Assembly (NCBI RefSeq): GCF_021729155.1
Contig: NZ_JAJQYA010000011.1
Span: 62,001 to 126,000 of the forward strand
Length of the DNA stretch: 64,000 nucleotides
Origin: Membranihabitans marinus
GTDB lineage: Bacteria > Bacteroidota > Bacteroidia > Chitinophagales > Saprospiraceae
Direction: 5' to 3'
A program made the position numbers and the translations under genes. The notes under the pieces are model-generated. The model made no database searches. It was not told where the DNA came from and was given only the letters and a program-made list of their open reading frames with translations. Numbering within the stretch: position 1 is the stretch's first letter; each line of letters begins with the position of its first letter. Below, piece by piece: positions 36,217 to 45,174 of the stretch.

Positions 36217-37074
36217 GTGCCATTTAATCGCCTTTTTGCATTTTTAGGAATTTTATTAATTCCGATTCTGTTATTTTCTTGTAGTAATGAAAAGGTAGAA
36301 GTAAAACCAGAGACGAATATTGAATTTTTGGATACTGTAAGCGAAGCCTATATTATGAATTACATCGATGGTTTGGATTGGGAATCTGAAAAAATTAAAG
36401 TAGATATTCGTAGTGTCAATCAAGACAATGATTCTACTAAATGCTATTCATGTATCACTGAAGATATAAGAGGTGGTATTGAAGGGTGTCGTTTAGCTAC
36501 TTGGGTCGGTGGTGGTCCTATTGGTTGCGCTGTTGGGGGAGCAGTTGTGGCCGCTTATCGATCAGTTAGGGAAAAAGATAGTCAAGATATTCCAAGAGAA
36601 GTTATACCGCGGCAGAAGCGAGAAAAAACTATTTTACCCTCAGAAAACAATGACGGAGTAACAGCAGAGTATGCTCATATTGGAGAAGCACATAATTTAA
36701 TATTAGCTAAAACCATAGATTCCAATATTGACATTGATGATATTGAGTCATTTTATGATATCGCTGTCGAAGTCATGGAAAATATGGATGAATTTGAGAA
36801 AAGGATTTTACATCATCCCAAGGTGAAATTTGGAATGCTGTATTCTCTGAAAAAGATAAATCAAAATTTGGGAATTGTTCAAAACACTTCAACCACTAAC
36901 TTTATTAATGAAGTAGGTCTATTGAGTAATTATGGCCATTCTCAAGCTCTTTATGAAGCCATTGAAAAAATAGGTGAGAAGAATTTCAAATCAACATATC
37001 AACCTATTGAATCACAAAGTATTGAGCAAATGAAGAGCATAGCATTTTATACCCATCATTATTGGAATAATTAA
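36217..37074 (+). CDS. Lipoprotein with Cys/Gly-rich central segment, unknown function
   Basis: 285 residues from a GTG; an in-frame stop at 36184 excludes longer starts. Hydrophobic N-terminus ends LLFSC (Cys22), so a lipoprotein. Residues 76-115 are distinctive: two Cys three apart (C76, C79), then GGIEGC (C91), RLATWVGGGPIGC (C104) and AVGGAVVAAY, a glycine-zipper-like hydrophobic stretch that superficially recalls pore-forming bacteriocin cores. The remainder is helical and acidic (DIDDIESFYDIAVEVMENMDEF) without known motifs. It is followed 12 bp later by paralogue B, and a decayed copy of its 3' end precedes paralogue C, so the lipoprotein and the small membrane protein behave as one duplicated unit. 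Function unknown. Confidence 0.65.
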   Translation: MPFNRLFAFLGILLIPILLFSCSNEKVEVKPETNIEFLDTVSEAYIMNYIDGLDWESEKIKVDIRSVNQDNDSTKCYSCITEDIRGGIEGCRLATWVGGGPIGCAVGGAVVAAYRSVREKDSQDIPREVIPRQKREKTILPSENNDGVTAEYAHIGEAHNLILAKTIDSNIDIDDIESFYDIAVEVMENMDEFEKRILHHPKVKFGMLYSLKKINQNLGIVQNTSTTNFINEVGLLSNYGHSQALYEAIEKIGEKNFKSTYQPIESQSIEQMKSIAFYTHHYWNN

Positions 37075-37086
37075 AACCCTTGTATT

Positions 37087-37488
37087 ATGGAATTAGTAAT
37101 AGAAAGATCACCGAAGTGGTTACATATTTTTAGACATTACTCAGTTTTTTTAAATGGGGATAAAGCAGGTAAATTGTCTATTCATAAGCCCTTGTATTTA
37201 AGAAGTGAGAAGGAATTAAAAAACATTTCTTTTAAAATCGATTGGGTGAAGTCTAGGGAGATTGATTTAACTTCCTTTGGTGAGGAAAAATCTATAAATG
37301 TAAAAGTAGGCATTAATCAATGGTTTGTCATTGGCAATATTGTGGGCCTTGTTTTACTCCTGCTATGGTATGTGACAGATGTTGAGGTGTTTAGGGATCT
37401 CGTAGTATTGACAGTAATGATTGATTTTTATTTTTACTCTTTTGGGAGAAAGGATTTTTTCAAGATAGAGGTAAATAAGGTTGAGTAA
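37087..37488 (+). CDS. Small membrane protein, MELV paralogue B
   Basis: 133 residues. Same plan as the protein at 35329: MELVIERSPKWLHIFRHYSV, NGDKAGKLSIHKPLYL, FKIDWVKSREIDL, then GLVLLLLWYVTDVEVFRDL (first helix and loop), a second helix and FGRKDFFKIE. Closest relative is paralogue C; their DNA is clearly alike over the last 100 bp. It lies 12 bp after the Cys/Gly-rich lipoprotein gene, so the two are probably cotranscribed and may act together. No known family. Confidence 0.65.
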   Translation: MELVIERSPKWLHIFRHYSVFLNGDKAGKLSIHKPLYLRSEKELKNISFKIDWVKSREIDLTSFGEEKSINVKVGINQWFVIGNIVGLVLLLLWYVTDVEVFRDLVVLTVMIDFYFYSFGRKDFFKIEVNKVE

Positions 37489-37504
37489 TTATACTAATTG
37501 CTAT

Positions 37505-37634
37505 TGCAATTAATAAGCTCACTCACCTACGACACGGAGGCTTTATTAGCCGAGAGACAGAGCTCTCGGTTCCCTCATCCGATGGACATTTAGTCCATCG
37601 GGTTCCTCTAAAGAGCAACTTCATTCAGTCATTT
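37505..37634 (+). repeat. Structured hairpin repeat, locus 2
   Basis: About 130 bp with the best-preserved form of the repeat. In order: AATTAATAAGCTC and ACTCACCTACGACACGGAG, hairpin 1 CCGAGAG/CTCTCGG (37550-37569), the linker TTCCCTCATC, hairpin 2 with 9-base arms CCGATGGAC/GTCCATCGG (37579-37601, loop ATTTA), then GAGCAACTTCATTCAGTCA. The order is the same at 10.74 kb (plus) and at 50.2 kb (minus), but stem sequences differ while pairing is kept. Its right edge abuts the lipoprotein pseudogene. Confidence 0.75.
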
Positions 37635-37756
37635 AAGCACTTTATGGAGCTATTTGAAAATTAGGCGAGAAGAATTTCAACTCAACATCTCAATCTATTG
37701 AATCACAAAATATTGAGCAGATGAAGAGGATGGCATTTTATACACATTATTATTGA
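37635..37756 (+). pseudogene. 3' remnant of a duplicated lipoprotein gene
   Basis: By eye about 86% identical to the last 122 bases or so of the lipoprotein gene ending at 37074. It reads LYGAI, an in-frame TGA, then KLGEKNFNSTSQSIESQNIEQ and MKRMAFYTHYY before a stop three residues earlier than in the parent. The 5' part is missing and replaced by the hairpin repeat. This shows that a lipoprotein-plus-small-membrane-protein unit was tandemly duplicated and then lost one lipoprotein. Confidence 0.8.
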
Positions 37757-37775
37757 AATATTTAAAAATAAGTAT

Positions 37776-38168
37776 ATGGAACTCATATTATCAAGGTCTT
37801 TCGATATGTTTAATGTTTTTGGGTCTTATTCCGTTTTAGTGAATGGTGTAGAAAAGGGAAAATTGTATTATAATAAACTATTGAGTTTGAAAACAGAGGA
37901 GGATTGGGTGAAAATAGTTATAAAAATGTATTGGGCTGAGTCTAAAGAATTTAGAGTTAATTCAACTGACAGAGTAAATCCTCAATATTTAAATGTATCT
38001 GTGAATCCATGGTATTCATATAGCTTGGCAATATCCCTATCTTTAATTTTATTATGGTATTTGACGGATGTAGAGGTGTTTAGGTATCTTTCGGTGTTGC
38101 CCGTAATGGTTATGCTTTACTTTTACTCCTTTGGTAGAAAAAATTTTTTCAAGATAGATCTTAAATGA
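37776..38168 (+). CDS. Small membrane protein, MELV paralogue C
   Basis: 130 residues; MELILSRSFDMFNVFGSYSV, NGVEKGKLYYNKLLSL, KMYWAESKEF, LILLWYLTDVEVFRYL, second helix, SFGRKNFFKIDLK. Its C-terminal half is nearly the same as that of paralogue B, while the N-terminal half has drifted (Trp and Ser of the block kept, the preceding Asp replaced by Tyr). It lies 19 bp after the lipoprotein remnant and 99 bp before the convergent rnr gene. No known family. Confidence 0.6.
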   Translation: MELILSRSFDMFNVFGSYSVLVNGVEKGKLYYNKLLSLKTEEDWVKIVIKMYWAESKEFRVNSTDRVNPQYLNVSVNPWYSYSLAISLSLILLWYLTDVEVFRYLSVLPVMVMLYFYSFGRKNFFKIDLK

Positions 38169-38267
38169 CTTATATGATTTAGGTATTCGCTTTTTCTGAT
38201 GAGGAAGGTCTCACAGATAAAGCGAATAATTAGTAATACTAAATGTATTGTGTGGCTAGGGATGGAT

Positions 38268-40418
38268 TTATCCTTCTTCTTGAACGAGATCCATATCTAT
38301 TTCTGCTCTGTCGATGTCTACATCGACCACCTTTATGGTCAATTGTTGACCTAATTTAAGTACATCGCCGGTGTTTTTGCCGACTGCTTCCAATTTATTT
38401 GAGGCTATATAGTAGGTATCATCCAATTTGTCAAAGGTGATCATGCCTTCGCATTTATTTTCTTTGATTTCGATAAAGATACCTTTTTCAATAAATCCTG
38501 AAATGATGCCTTCGAAGGTTTCTCCTATAAACTGTTGAATAAATTCCGCCTTCTTGTATTTAATGGAATCTCGTTCGGCTTCCATGGCTTTCTTCTCTTG
38601 ATTGGAGATGTGTTTACACTGCATATTGATGGTCGCCTTGTCATATCGTTCCACTTTGTCCAGATTGGCAAATAGAATTCTATGGGCTATAACATCAGAA
38701 TATCTTCTAATCGGCGAAGTGAAATGGCTATAATAGTCAAATCCCAAACCAAAGTGACCGATATTGTCTGCTGAATACACTGCTTTGGCCATCATTCGTA
38801 TGGCCATAGGTTGTACTAATTTAAAAGAATCGTCTTTTTTGGCTACTTCATTTAGTTTCTTAATGGAATCCTTAATGCTATTGTTGTTTTCTGTGGCGAA
38901 ATGGAATCCCATTTCTTTAAGCATTAGGGCAAAGTCCTGCATTCTGTCTTCATCGGGCAAATCGTGGATCCGATAAATAAAGGGGACCTCTGGTTTATCT
39001 CTTTTGGCCATAAAGCTACCCGTTTGCTGGTTGGCCAGAAGCATATATTCTTCTACCAAAAGATGGGTGTCTAACCTTTCCTTGATCTTGATAGCTACTG
39101 GTTTTTTGGCTTCGTCCAATAAGATTTTAATTTCGTCGGATTCAAATTCTATGGATCCGTTACTGATTCTGCGTTTGCGCAATATCTTAGCGATATTGTT
39201 GAGTTGAATCAGTTCTTCCGCATAGGGATTGTCTGTCTCTCCGTCGATCACTTCTTGAGCCGTTTCATAGGAGAATCGGTAGTCGGAGTGGATAATGGCT
39301 TTTCCAAACCACTGTTTGACCACACCCTGGCTTTTGTCCAATTCGAAAATCGCTGAAAAGGTAAAACTGTCTTCGTTGGGACGCAATGAACACAGTTCGT
39401 TGGATAATTTTTCGGGCAACATCGGTGCGACTCTGTCAACCATATATACAGAGGTAGAACGCTTATATGCCTCTTTGTCCAATGCGGTATTGGGTTGTAC
39501 ATAGTGAGCTACATCGGCTATATGAACTCCGATTTCAACATTGCCATTGTCCAGTACTCGGTATGAGAGGGCGTCATCGAAATCTTTGGCGTCGAAGGGG
39601 TCGATAGTGAATGTAGTCACTGCCCTCATATCACGACGTTTGGACATTTCTTTGGGGGATCTATCTAGTTTTAGTTGCGATACTTCTGCTTCTACTTCTT
39701 CGGGAAATATTTCACTAAAGCCTTGTTCGGCCAAGATGGCCTGCATCCTAATTTCGTTGCGATCGTCTTCTGACAGTATTCTTTCAATATGGCCGATGGG
39801 GCTTTTTCTACTGCTAGAAGGCCAACGATCTATCTTGACAATGACGTGATCTCCATCTACGGCATTTAAATTGTCATTGGGATGAATGTAGATGTCGAAC
39901 GGTATTGAGGTCGATTGTGGAATGACAAATCCGAATGATTGTCCCGACTGATATGTCCCAACGAAATGTGTGGTATTGCGTTCGATGACTTTAAGTATTT
40001 CACCGGTGTATTTATCTTTCAATTTTGATATGACCATGACTTCTACTCTGTCATTGTGCATAGCATTTTTAACCTTTTTCTTCGGTACAAAAATGTCTGA
40101 ATCCAATTCTTCGGTAATGATATAGGCCGTACCGTATTTAGTCATATCTACTACGCCTTCAAAAACTCTACTATCTTTCACACTGTTTTTATTGAATTGG
40201 TATTTGCCGGGTCGGAGTTCAGAAATATAGCCTTCTGTACTGATGTGCCTTAAGGCGTGATTCACAGAATCGATGTTGTTGGATAACTTTTCGAGGTGTA
40301 TCAATTGCTTAGCCGTAAACGACTTTGTTGGGTTTTTGTAAAACTTGCGCTTTAATCTGTCTTGCAAATCTGCAGTAGTTAACTTTTTGGGTTTGCGTTT
40401 ATATTTTTTGTTATTCAT
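38268..40418 (-). CDS. rnr: Ribonuclease R
   Basis: 716 residues. Basic N-terminus with a helix-turn-helix-like region (residues 10-70), two cold-shock domains (KYGTAYIITEELDSDIFVPKKKVKNAMHNDRVEV and a second with GFVIPQ), the RNB catalytic domain with DPFDAKDFDDAL, the magnesium-binding Asp cluster, HYVQPNTALDKEAYKR and HFTSPIRRYSD, and a C-terminal S1 domain (FEGIISGFIEKGIFIEIKENKCEGMI). It degrades structured RNA 3' to 5' in the cytoplasm. Gene 40427-40930 lies 8 bp upstream on the same strand and is probably cotranscribed. Confidence 0.96.
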   Translation of the reverse strand: MNNKKYKRKPKKLTTADLQDRLKRKFYKNPTKSFTAKQLIHLEKLSNNIDSVNHALRHISTEGYISELRPGKYQFNKNSVKDSRVFEGVVDMTKYGTAYIITEELDSDIFVPKKKVKNAMHNDRVEVMVISKLKDKYTGEILKVIERNTTHFVGTYQSGQSFGFVIPQSTSIPFDIYIHPNDNLNAVDGDHVIVKIDRWPSSSRKSPIGHIERILSEDDRNEIRMQAILAEQGFSEIFPEEVEAEVSQLKLDRSPKEMSKRRDMRAVTTFTIDPFDAKDFDDALSYRVLDNGNVEIGVHIADVAHYVQPNTALDKEAYKRSTSVYMVDRVAPMLPEKLSNELCSLRPNEDSFTFSAIFELDKSQGVVKQWFGKAIIHSDYRFSYETAQEVIDGETDNPYAEELIQLNNIAKILRKRRISNGSIEFESDEIKILLDEAKKPVAIKIKERLDTHLLVEEYMLLANQQTGSFMAKRDKPEVPFIYRIHDLPDEDRMQDFALMLKEMGFHFATENNNSIKDSIKKLNEVAKKDDSFKLVQPMAIRMMAKAVYSADNIGHFGLGFDYYSHFTSPIRRYSDVIAHRILFANLDKVERYDKATINMQCKHISNQEKKAMEAERDSIKYKKAEFIQQFIGETFEGIISGFIEKGIFIEIKENKCEGMITFDKLDDTYYIASNKLEAVGKNTGDVLKLGQQLTIKVVDVDIDRAEIDMDLVQEEG

Positions 40419-40426
40419 ATGTTGTA

Positions 40427-40930
40427 TTAATGTTCCAGCTCTAAAAAGCCTTTTTCATTTAAACTAAAAGTATATTCTTTAGTTTTTTGAGGATTGTAAT
40501 CTTTTTGATTGTCTTTTAATTCGCCTTCCACCATGTGGATATTTTTTTCGTCGTCTATCATTGCTATTCTACTCAATAATCGCTGTCCATCAGATTTCAT
40601 GCCTCCAATAACTTGTTTGTGTATTAAATCTCCAGCGTTATTATAGGTCAATACGTAGTAACCGTACTCCAGTAATCCAGCTTTCCATACAACGACTGCG
40701 ATATAGTTTTTTTGCTGGTCCAATAAAAAGCATGGGATATATTCTGTGTATTCGTCGTCATTTTGCCCGATATAAGGTGATATATACTCTGTTAATAACT
40801 CAGGATGAATGCTTTTATTTTGATTGCTGAAATCGTGATGGGCTTCTGAATGAAGTGTAAAAGGTAGCTCTATTGGTTTAAATAGATTTAAAAAGAGACT
40901 AAACTTTTTAACTTGAGTAGGTTGAGCCAT
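40427..40930 (-). CDS. Hypothetical cytoplasmic protein upstream of rnr
   Basis: 167 residues, no signal peptide and no membrane helix. Contains FLLDQQKNYIAVVVWKAGLLEYGYYVLTYNNAGDLIHKQVIGGM, which looks like a beta-sheet domain with a Trp-centred hydrophobic strand, followed by more strands. I do not recognise a family. The 8-bp gap to rnr and the shared strand suggest one operon. Confidence 0.7.
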   Translation of the reverse strand: MAQPTQVKKFSLFLNLFKPIELPFTLHSEAHHDFSNQNKSIHPELLTEYISPYIGQNDDEYTEYIPCFLLDQQKNYIAVVVWKAGLLEYGYYVLTYNNAGDLIHKQVIGGMKSDGQRLLSRIAMIDDEKNIHMVEGELKDNQKDYNPQKTKEYTFSLNEKGFLELEH

Positions 40931-41077
40931 AATTTTCTTTGTTTAAATGTAAATGTTTTTTGTTAAAAAAATTTAGATGCGTTCTAAATAGTGGAATAGT
41001 TTTTATTTTCTTAATCTTTAGAGGTTCAAATTTTTAATTTTATGCTGCAGAAAATAAATATAATTTAAAATAGTAAT

Positions 41078-41761
41078 ATGAACTGGTTTTTACGATTTTT
41101 TACTTCATCGATCGGTCGAAAGCTAATTATGAGCTTAACTGGTTTGTTTTTGATCGTGTTCTTAGTCATTCATTTGATAGGCAACTTACAATTGTTAAAC
41201 GATGACAATGGACTTTCGTTCAATACCTACGCTTATTTTATGACCACCAATGGCCTAATAAAGACGGTATCCTATGGATTGTATCTCTTTATCCTATTAC
41301 ATGCATTTCAAGGAATATTAATTGCAAAAGTAAATAAAAGTTCCCGAAAAAATAGATATGTAAGTAATCAAGGTCAAGTTGCCAATTGGGAATCCCGCAA
41401 TATGGCCATCTTAGGTATATTAATTTTTGCTTTTTTATTGATGCATATGGGGGATTTTTGGTTGAAAATGAAAATGGGGCAATTAGATATGGTGAAATAC
41501 GATGGTTATGATCATCCCGTCAAGGATTTATATGGCCGTGTATCTATCGCCTTTAATCAATTGTGGATCGTAGCAATTTATGTGATTGGGCAGATCGCGC
41601 TTTATTTACACTTAAAGCATGGATTCGCCAGTGCTTTTCAAACCTTGGGGTGGAATCATCCTAAGTATACTCCATTGATTAAGTCAGTAGGTTTGGTATA
41701 CGCAATATTAATTCCCTTGGGTTTTGCCTTGATACCGCTTTACATTTATTTCGTAAAATAA
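41078..41761 (+). CDS. sdhC: Succinate dehydrogenase/fumarate reductase cytochrome b subunit
   Basis: 227 residues, single large membrane anchor of the Bacteroidota and epsilon-proteobacterial type (five helices, two haems expected). Conserved His are seen in HLIGNLQ, LLHAFQG, LLMHMGDFW and LHLKHGFASAFQTLGWNHPKY. It anchors SdhA/SdhB and passes electrons to menaquinone. First gene of the sdhCAB operon; sdhA follows 12 bp later. Convergent with nothing nearby; its promoter in the 147-bp upstream gap is not obvious. Confidence 0.94.
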   Translation: MNWFLRFFTSSIGRKLIMSLTGLFLIVFLVIHLIGNLQLLNDDNGLSFNTYAYFMTTNGLIKTVSYGLYLFILLHAFQGILIAKVNKSSRKNRYVSNQGQVANWESRNMAILGILIFAFLLMHMGDFWLKMKMGQLDMVKYDGYDHPVKDLYGRVSIAFNQLWIVAIYVIGQIALYLHLKHGFASAFQTLGWNHPKYTPLIKSVGLVYAILIPLGFALIPLYIYFVK

Positions 41762-41773
41762 CAATTGGAAGAA

Positions 41774-43774
41774 ATGAAAAAATTAGATCCAAAAGTTCCT
41801 GAAGGCCGATTGGCGGATAAATGGACAGATTATAAAGGCACCATGAATTTGGTGGCTCCTAATAATAAGAGAAATATAGAAGTAATCGTAGTAGGTACCG
41901 GTTTGGCAGGCGCATCAGCTGCGGCTACTTTAGGTGAATTGGGATATAAAGTGAAAGTATTTACTTTTCACGATTCTCCTAGAAGAGCCCATAGTATTGC
42001 TGCTCAAGGAGGTATCAATGCTGCTAAAAATTATCAAAATGACGGTGATAGTATCTATCGACTGTTTTACGATACTATAAAAGGAGGAGATTATAGATCT
42101 CGGGAAGCCAATGTACATCGTTTGGCAGAAGTCAGTGCCAATATCATTGACCAATGTGTAGCTCAAGGTGTTCCTTTTGCAAGAGAGTACGGTGGACTAT
42201 TGGCCAACAGATCTTTTGGTGGGGTTCAGGTTTCTCGAACCTTTTATGCCAGAGGACAGACTGGACAACAATTGTTGATCGGGGCTTATCAAGCCTTATC
42301 TCGACAGGTAGCTACTGGTCAAGTAGAGCTTCATACCAGACACGAAATGTTGGATTTGGTATTAGAAGAAGGCAAAGCAAGAGGAATCATTACTCGAAAC
42401 TTGGTGACCGGTGAGATCGAAAGACATGCCGCCCACTGTGTAGTTTTGGGTACTGGAGGTTATGGAAATGTATTTTATCTTTCAACCAATGCTATGGGCT
42501 GTAATGTTACTGCTGCATGGCGTGCAGTGAAGAAAGGTGCATTGATGGCCAATCCTTGTTATACGCAAATACATCCAACATGTATCCCTGTATCTGGATC
42601 TTATCAGTCCAAATTAACCCTAATGTCGGAGTCTTTACGGAACGACGGTCGGGTATGGGTGCCAAAGAAAAAGTCCGATGTAGAAGCCATACGCAATGGC
42701 TCGCTTAAGGCCAAAGATATTGCTGAAGAAGATAGAGATTATTACTTAGAAAGAAGATATCCTGCATTTGGAAACCTCGTACCTCGAGACGTTGCGAGTC
42801 GAGCGGCAAAGCAGGCTTGTGACAGTGGTCATGGTGTAAATAAAACTGGACTTGCGGTATTCCTTGATTTTGCTTCGGCGATACAGCGCTATGGTAAATC
42901 AGAAGCCTTTAAGCACGGTATTACCGATCCAGATCAGGAGACCATATTGAAATATGGTGAGCAAGTGGTGGAACAAAAATATGGTAATCTTTTCGAGATG
43001 TATGAGAAAATCACTGGTGACGATCCATACAAAACTCCGATGAAGATATATCCTGCCGTTCACTATACCATGGGAGGATTGTGGGTAGATTACAATTTGG
43101 AGACCAATGTCCCTGGGTTATTTGCCATAGGAGAGTGTAATTTTTCAGACCACGGTGCCAATAGATTGGGAGCGTCTGCATTGATGCAGGGACTGGCTGA
43201 TGGTTATTTTGTATTGCCATATACCATAGGTCAATTTTTGTCTCATGAAATTCGAGTGCCCAAATTGAAAAATGACAGTCCAGCATTCTTAGAGGCAGAG
43301 AAAGCGGTAGTCGAGCGCATTGATGGAATATTTGCGGTAAATGGAAATAAATCTGTAGAATCCTTCCATCGAGAGTTGGGATTGATCATGTGGGAGTACT
43401 GCGGTATGTCTAGAAATGCAGAAGGATTGAAAAAAGCTCAGAAACTCATTCAAGATTTAAGAGCCGAATTCCACAGAGATGTATTCATCCCTGGCGACAA
43501 GAATGAATACAATCCCGAATTGGAAAAAGCGCTGCGCGTAGCTGATTTCATGGAGTTGGGTGAAGTGATGGTTCTCGATGCACTGAATAGAGAAGAATCA
43601 GCTGGAGGTCACTTTAGAGAAGAATATCAAACGGCTGAAGGAGAGGCTATGCGAAATGATGAAGACTTTACTCACGTTGCAGCATGGGAATGGAATGAAG
43701 AATCTGGACCGATAAGACACGTGGAAGAACTTCAATTTGAAAATGTTGAATTGAAGGTGCGTAGCTATAAATAG
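41774..43774 (+). CDS. sdhA: Succinate dehydrogenase/fumarate reductase flavoprotein subunit
   Basis: 666 residues from the ATG at 41774; a TTG three codons earlier is the only extension. FAD-binding [17 protein letters not shown], the covalent-FAD region [21 protein letters not shown], active-site HxTG-type segment [23 protein letters not shown], and [12 protein letters not shown] with a [25 protein letters not shown]. The C-terminal helical domain is complete. It oxidises succinate in the TCA cycle or reduces fumarate. Second gene of sdhCAB. Confidence 0.97.
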   Translation: MKKLDPKVPEGRLADKWTDYKGTMNLVAPNNKRNIEVIVVGTGLAGASAAATLGELGYKVKVFTFHDSPRRAHSIAAQGGINAAKNYQNDGDSIYRLFYDTIKGGDYRSREANVHRLAEVSANIIDQCVAQGVPFAREYGGLLANRSFGGVQVSRTFYARGQTGQQLLIGAYQALSRQVATGQVELHTRHEMLDLVLEEGKARGIITRNLVTGEIERHAAHCVVLGTGGYGNVFYLSTNAMGCNVTAAWRAVKKGALMANPCYTQIHPTCIPVSGSYQSKLTLMSESLRNDGRVWVPKKKSDVEAIRNGSLKAKDIAEEDRDYYLERRYPAFGNLVPRDVASRAAKQACDSGHGVNKTGLAVFLDFASAIQRYGKSEAFKHGITDPDQETILKYGEQVVEQKYGNLFEMYEKITGDDPYKTPMKIYPAVHYTMGGLWVDYNLETNVPGLFAIGECNFSDHGANRLGASALMQGLADGYFVLPYTIGQFLSHEIRVPKLKNDSPAFLEAEKAVVERIDGIFAVNGNKSVESFHRELGLIMWEYCGMSRNAEGLKKAQKLIQDLRAEFHRDVFIPGDKNEYNPELEKALRVADFMELGEVMVLDALNREESAGGHFREEYQTAEGEAMRNDEDFTHVAAWEWNEESGPIRHVEELQFENVELKVRSYK

Positions 43775-43880
43775 ATATAGGATGGCTGGATGGATTATTG
43801 CTTCCGTCTAGGCTGACTGATCTGGTGTGAATGGTACTATAATAAATATGAAAATTGTCTTTACGATCAAATAATATCAA

Positions 43881-44636
43881 ATGAAGTTAACATTGCAAAT
43901 CTGGCGTCAAAATGGCCCACAAGACAAGGGGAAAATAGAAAACTATCAAGTAGATGCAACCGAAGAGATGTCTTTCTTAGAGATGTTAGATGTTTTAAAT
44001 CAACAGTTAATCGAAGAGAAGAAGGATCCTGTTGCTTTTGACCATGATTGTAGAGAAGGTATTTGTGGAGCTTGTAGTATGGTCATCAATGGTCGTCCAC
44101 ATGGACCTCAAAAGGCTACTACGACTTGTCAACTCCATATGAGGCATTTCAAAGACGGTGATACTATTGTGATCGAGCCGTTTAGAGCCAATGCTTTTCC
44201 CGTAGTTAAGGACTTGGTAGTGGATAGATCTGCTTTTGATCGTATTATTCAGTCAGGGGGGTATATTTCTGTCAATACAGGACAAGCTCCAGATGGCAAT
44301 GATATTCCGATCGAAAAAGGTATTTCAGCGACTGCCTTTGACGCTGCAGCCTGTATAGGTTGTGGAGCCTGTGTAGCTGCTTGTCCCAATGCCAGTGCCA
44401 TGTTGTTTACCTCAGCCAAGGTTTCGCATTTGGCCCTATTGCCACAAGGTGCGGTAGAAGGGGAGCGCAGAGCTCAATCTATGGTTGCACAGATGGACAA
44501 AGAAGGCTTTGGATTCTGTTCCAATACCGGAGCTTGCGAAATCGAATGTCCAAAAGAAATTAGTATCTCCAATATTGCGCGGTTAAATCGTCAGTATTTA
44601 AAGAGTTCTATTGCCAGTAGTGAAATCAATGAATAA
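43881..44636 (+). CDS. sdhB: Succinate dehydrogenase/fumarate reductase iron-sulfur subunit
   Basis: 251 residues. [2Fe-2S] domain with [19 protein letters not shown] and TTCQLHM, then the [4Fe-4S]/[3Fe-4S] domain with [17 protein letters not shown] and [16 protein letters not shown]. It relays electrons from SdhA to the haems of SdhC. It follows sdhA by 106 bp, longer than the other operon gap, with no obvious promoter between them. A 9-base-arm AT hairpin (AATAATAGA 44632-44640, TCTATTATT 44648-44656) overlaps the stop codon. Confidence 0.97.
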   Translation: MKLTLQIWRQNGPQDKGKIENYQVDATEEMSFLEMLDVLNQQLIEEKKDPVAFDHDCREGICGACSMVINGRPHGPQKATTTCQLHMRHFKDGDTIVIEPFRANAFPVVKDLVVDRSAFDRIIQSGGYISVNTGQAPDGNDIPIEKGISATAFDAAACIGCGACVAACPNASAMLFTSAKVSHLALLPQGAVEGERRAQSMVAQMDKEGFGFCSNTGACEIECPKEISISNIARLNRQYLKSSIASSEINE

Positions 44637-44984
44637 TAGATATTTCGTCTATTATTGGAATTTCTTATGTTAATATAATTTCTATTAGGAAAAGAATAGT
44701 TAGATTTATTTAGATTTGTTCTTATCCCATGGAACCGGAGTCCTCTGAGAGAAAATGATATTATTCTCAATTAATCTCATTTATCCAAAACTACTCGGAG
44801 GGCTTTTTATTTCCTCTATCCATACCTCTTTTACTTCCTTATAATATTTTTGCCTTCCTTCTATCGTTGATGGATTGTGGTGTTTATTACCCTTTGAAGG
44901 TGATAATTTTAATTATTTATCTTTAAAAAGTCTAAATAAGAATTATTTGATTAGATTTGCACCGTAAATAAATAATTCAAAATT
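44637..44984. other. Intergenic region after sdhB, 348 bp
   Basis: Begins with the AT-rich hairpin that overlaps the sdhB stop (44632-44656); no T tract follows it, so termination is uncertain. A TAGATTTG box at 44952-44959 matches TAnnTTTG and lies 26 bp before the microprotein ATG; no TTTG box at the right distance is seen. Otherwise nothing recognised. Confidence 0.4.
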
Positions 44985-45167
44985 ATGATGCAATCTAAAA
45001 GACAAAATCTTGGCGTTCAGACCACTGAGGGATTTTTTGCATTAACCATAGTGTCAAGCAATGCCATGTCTACATCTTGCTGTGGCAAGAAAAAGAAGTG
45101 TTGTAAAAAATACAAACGAACGGGTAAGCACTGTGGTAGCTGTCCCGGCAAGAAAAAGAAGATTTAA
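44985..45167 (+). CDS. Cys/Lys-rich microprotein
   Basis: 60 residues, possibly 33 if translation begins at the internal Met 28 (45066). The C-terminal half is striking: STSCCGKKKKCCKKYKRTGKH, then CGSCPGKKKKI, with six cysteines in CC, CC and C-x-x-C arrangements among lysines, suggesting metal binding or a nucleic-acid/anion-binding knuckle. The N-terminal half has a weak hydrophobic stretch (FFALTIVSSNAMS) that could be a poor lipoprotein signal, ending at the Cys pair. A -7-like box lies 26 bp upstream. It ends 7 bp before the convergent asnS stop. Real but unproven; no family recognised. Confidence 0.4.
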   Translation: MMQSKRQNLGVQTTEGFFALTIVSSNAMSTSCCGKKKKCCKKYKRTGKHCGSCPGKKKKI

Positions 45168-45174
45168 TTTCTTT

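Noticed and set aside
36217-38168. Known defence system or toxin-antitoxin at the MELV island
   Set aside because: No nuclease, helicase, transposase or antitoxin motif could be recognised; a named system is not supported.
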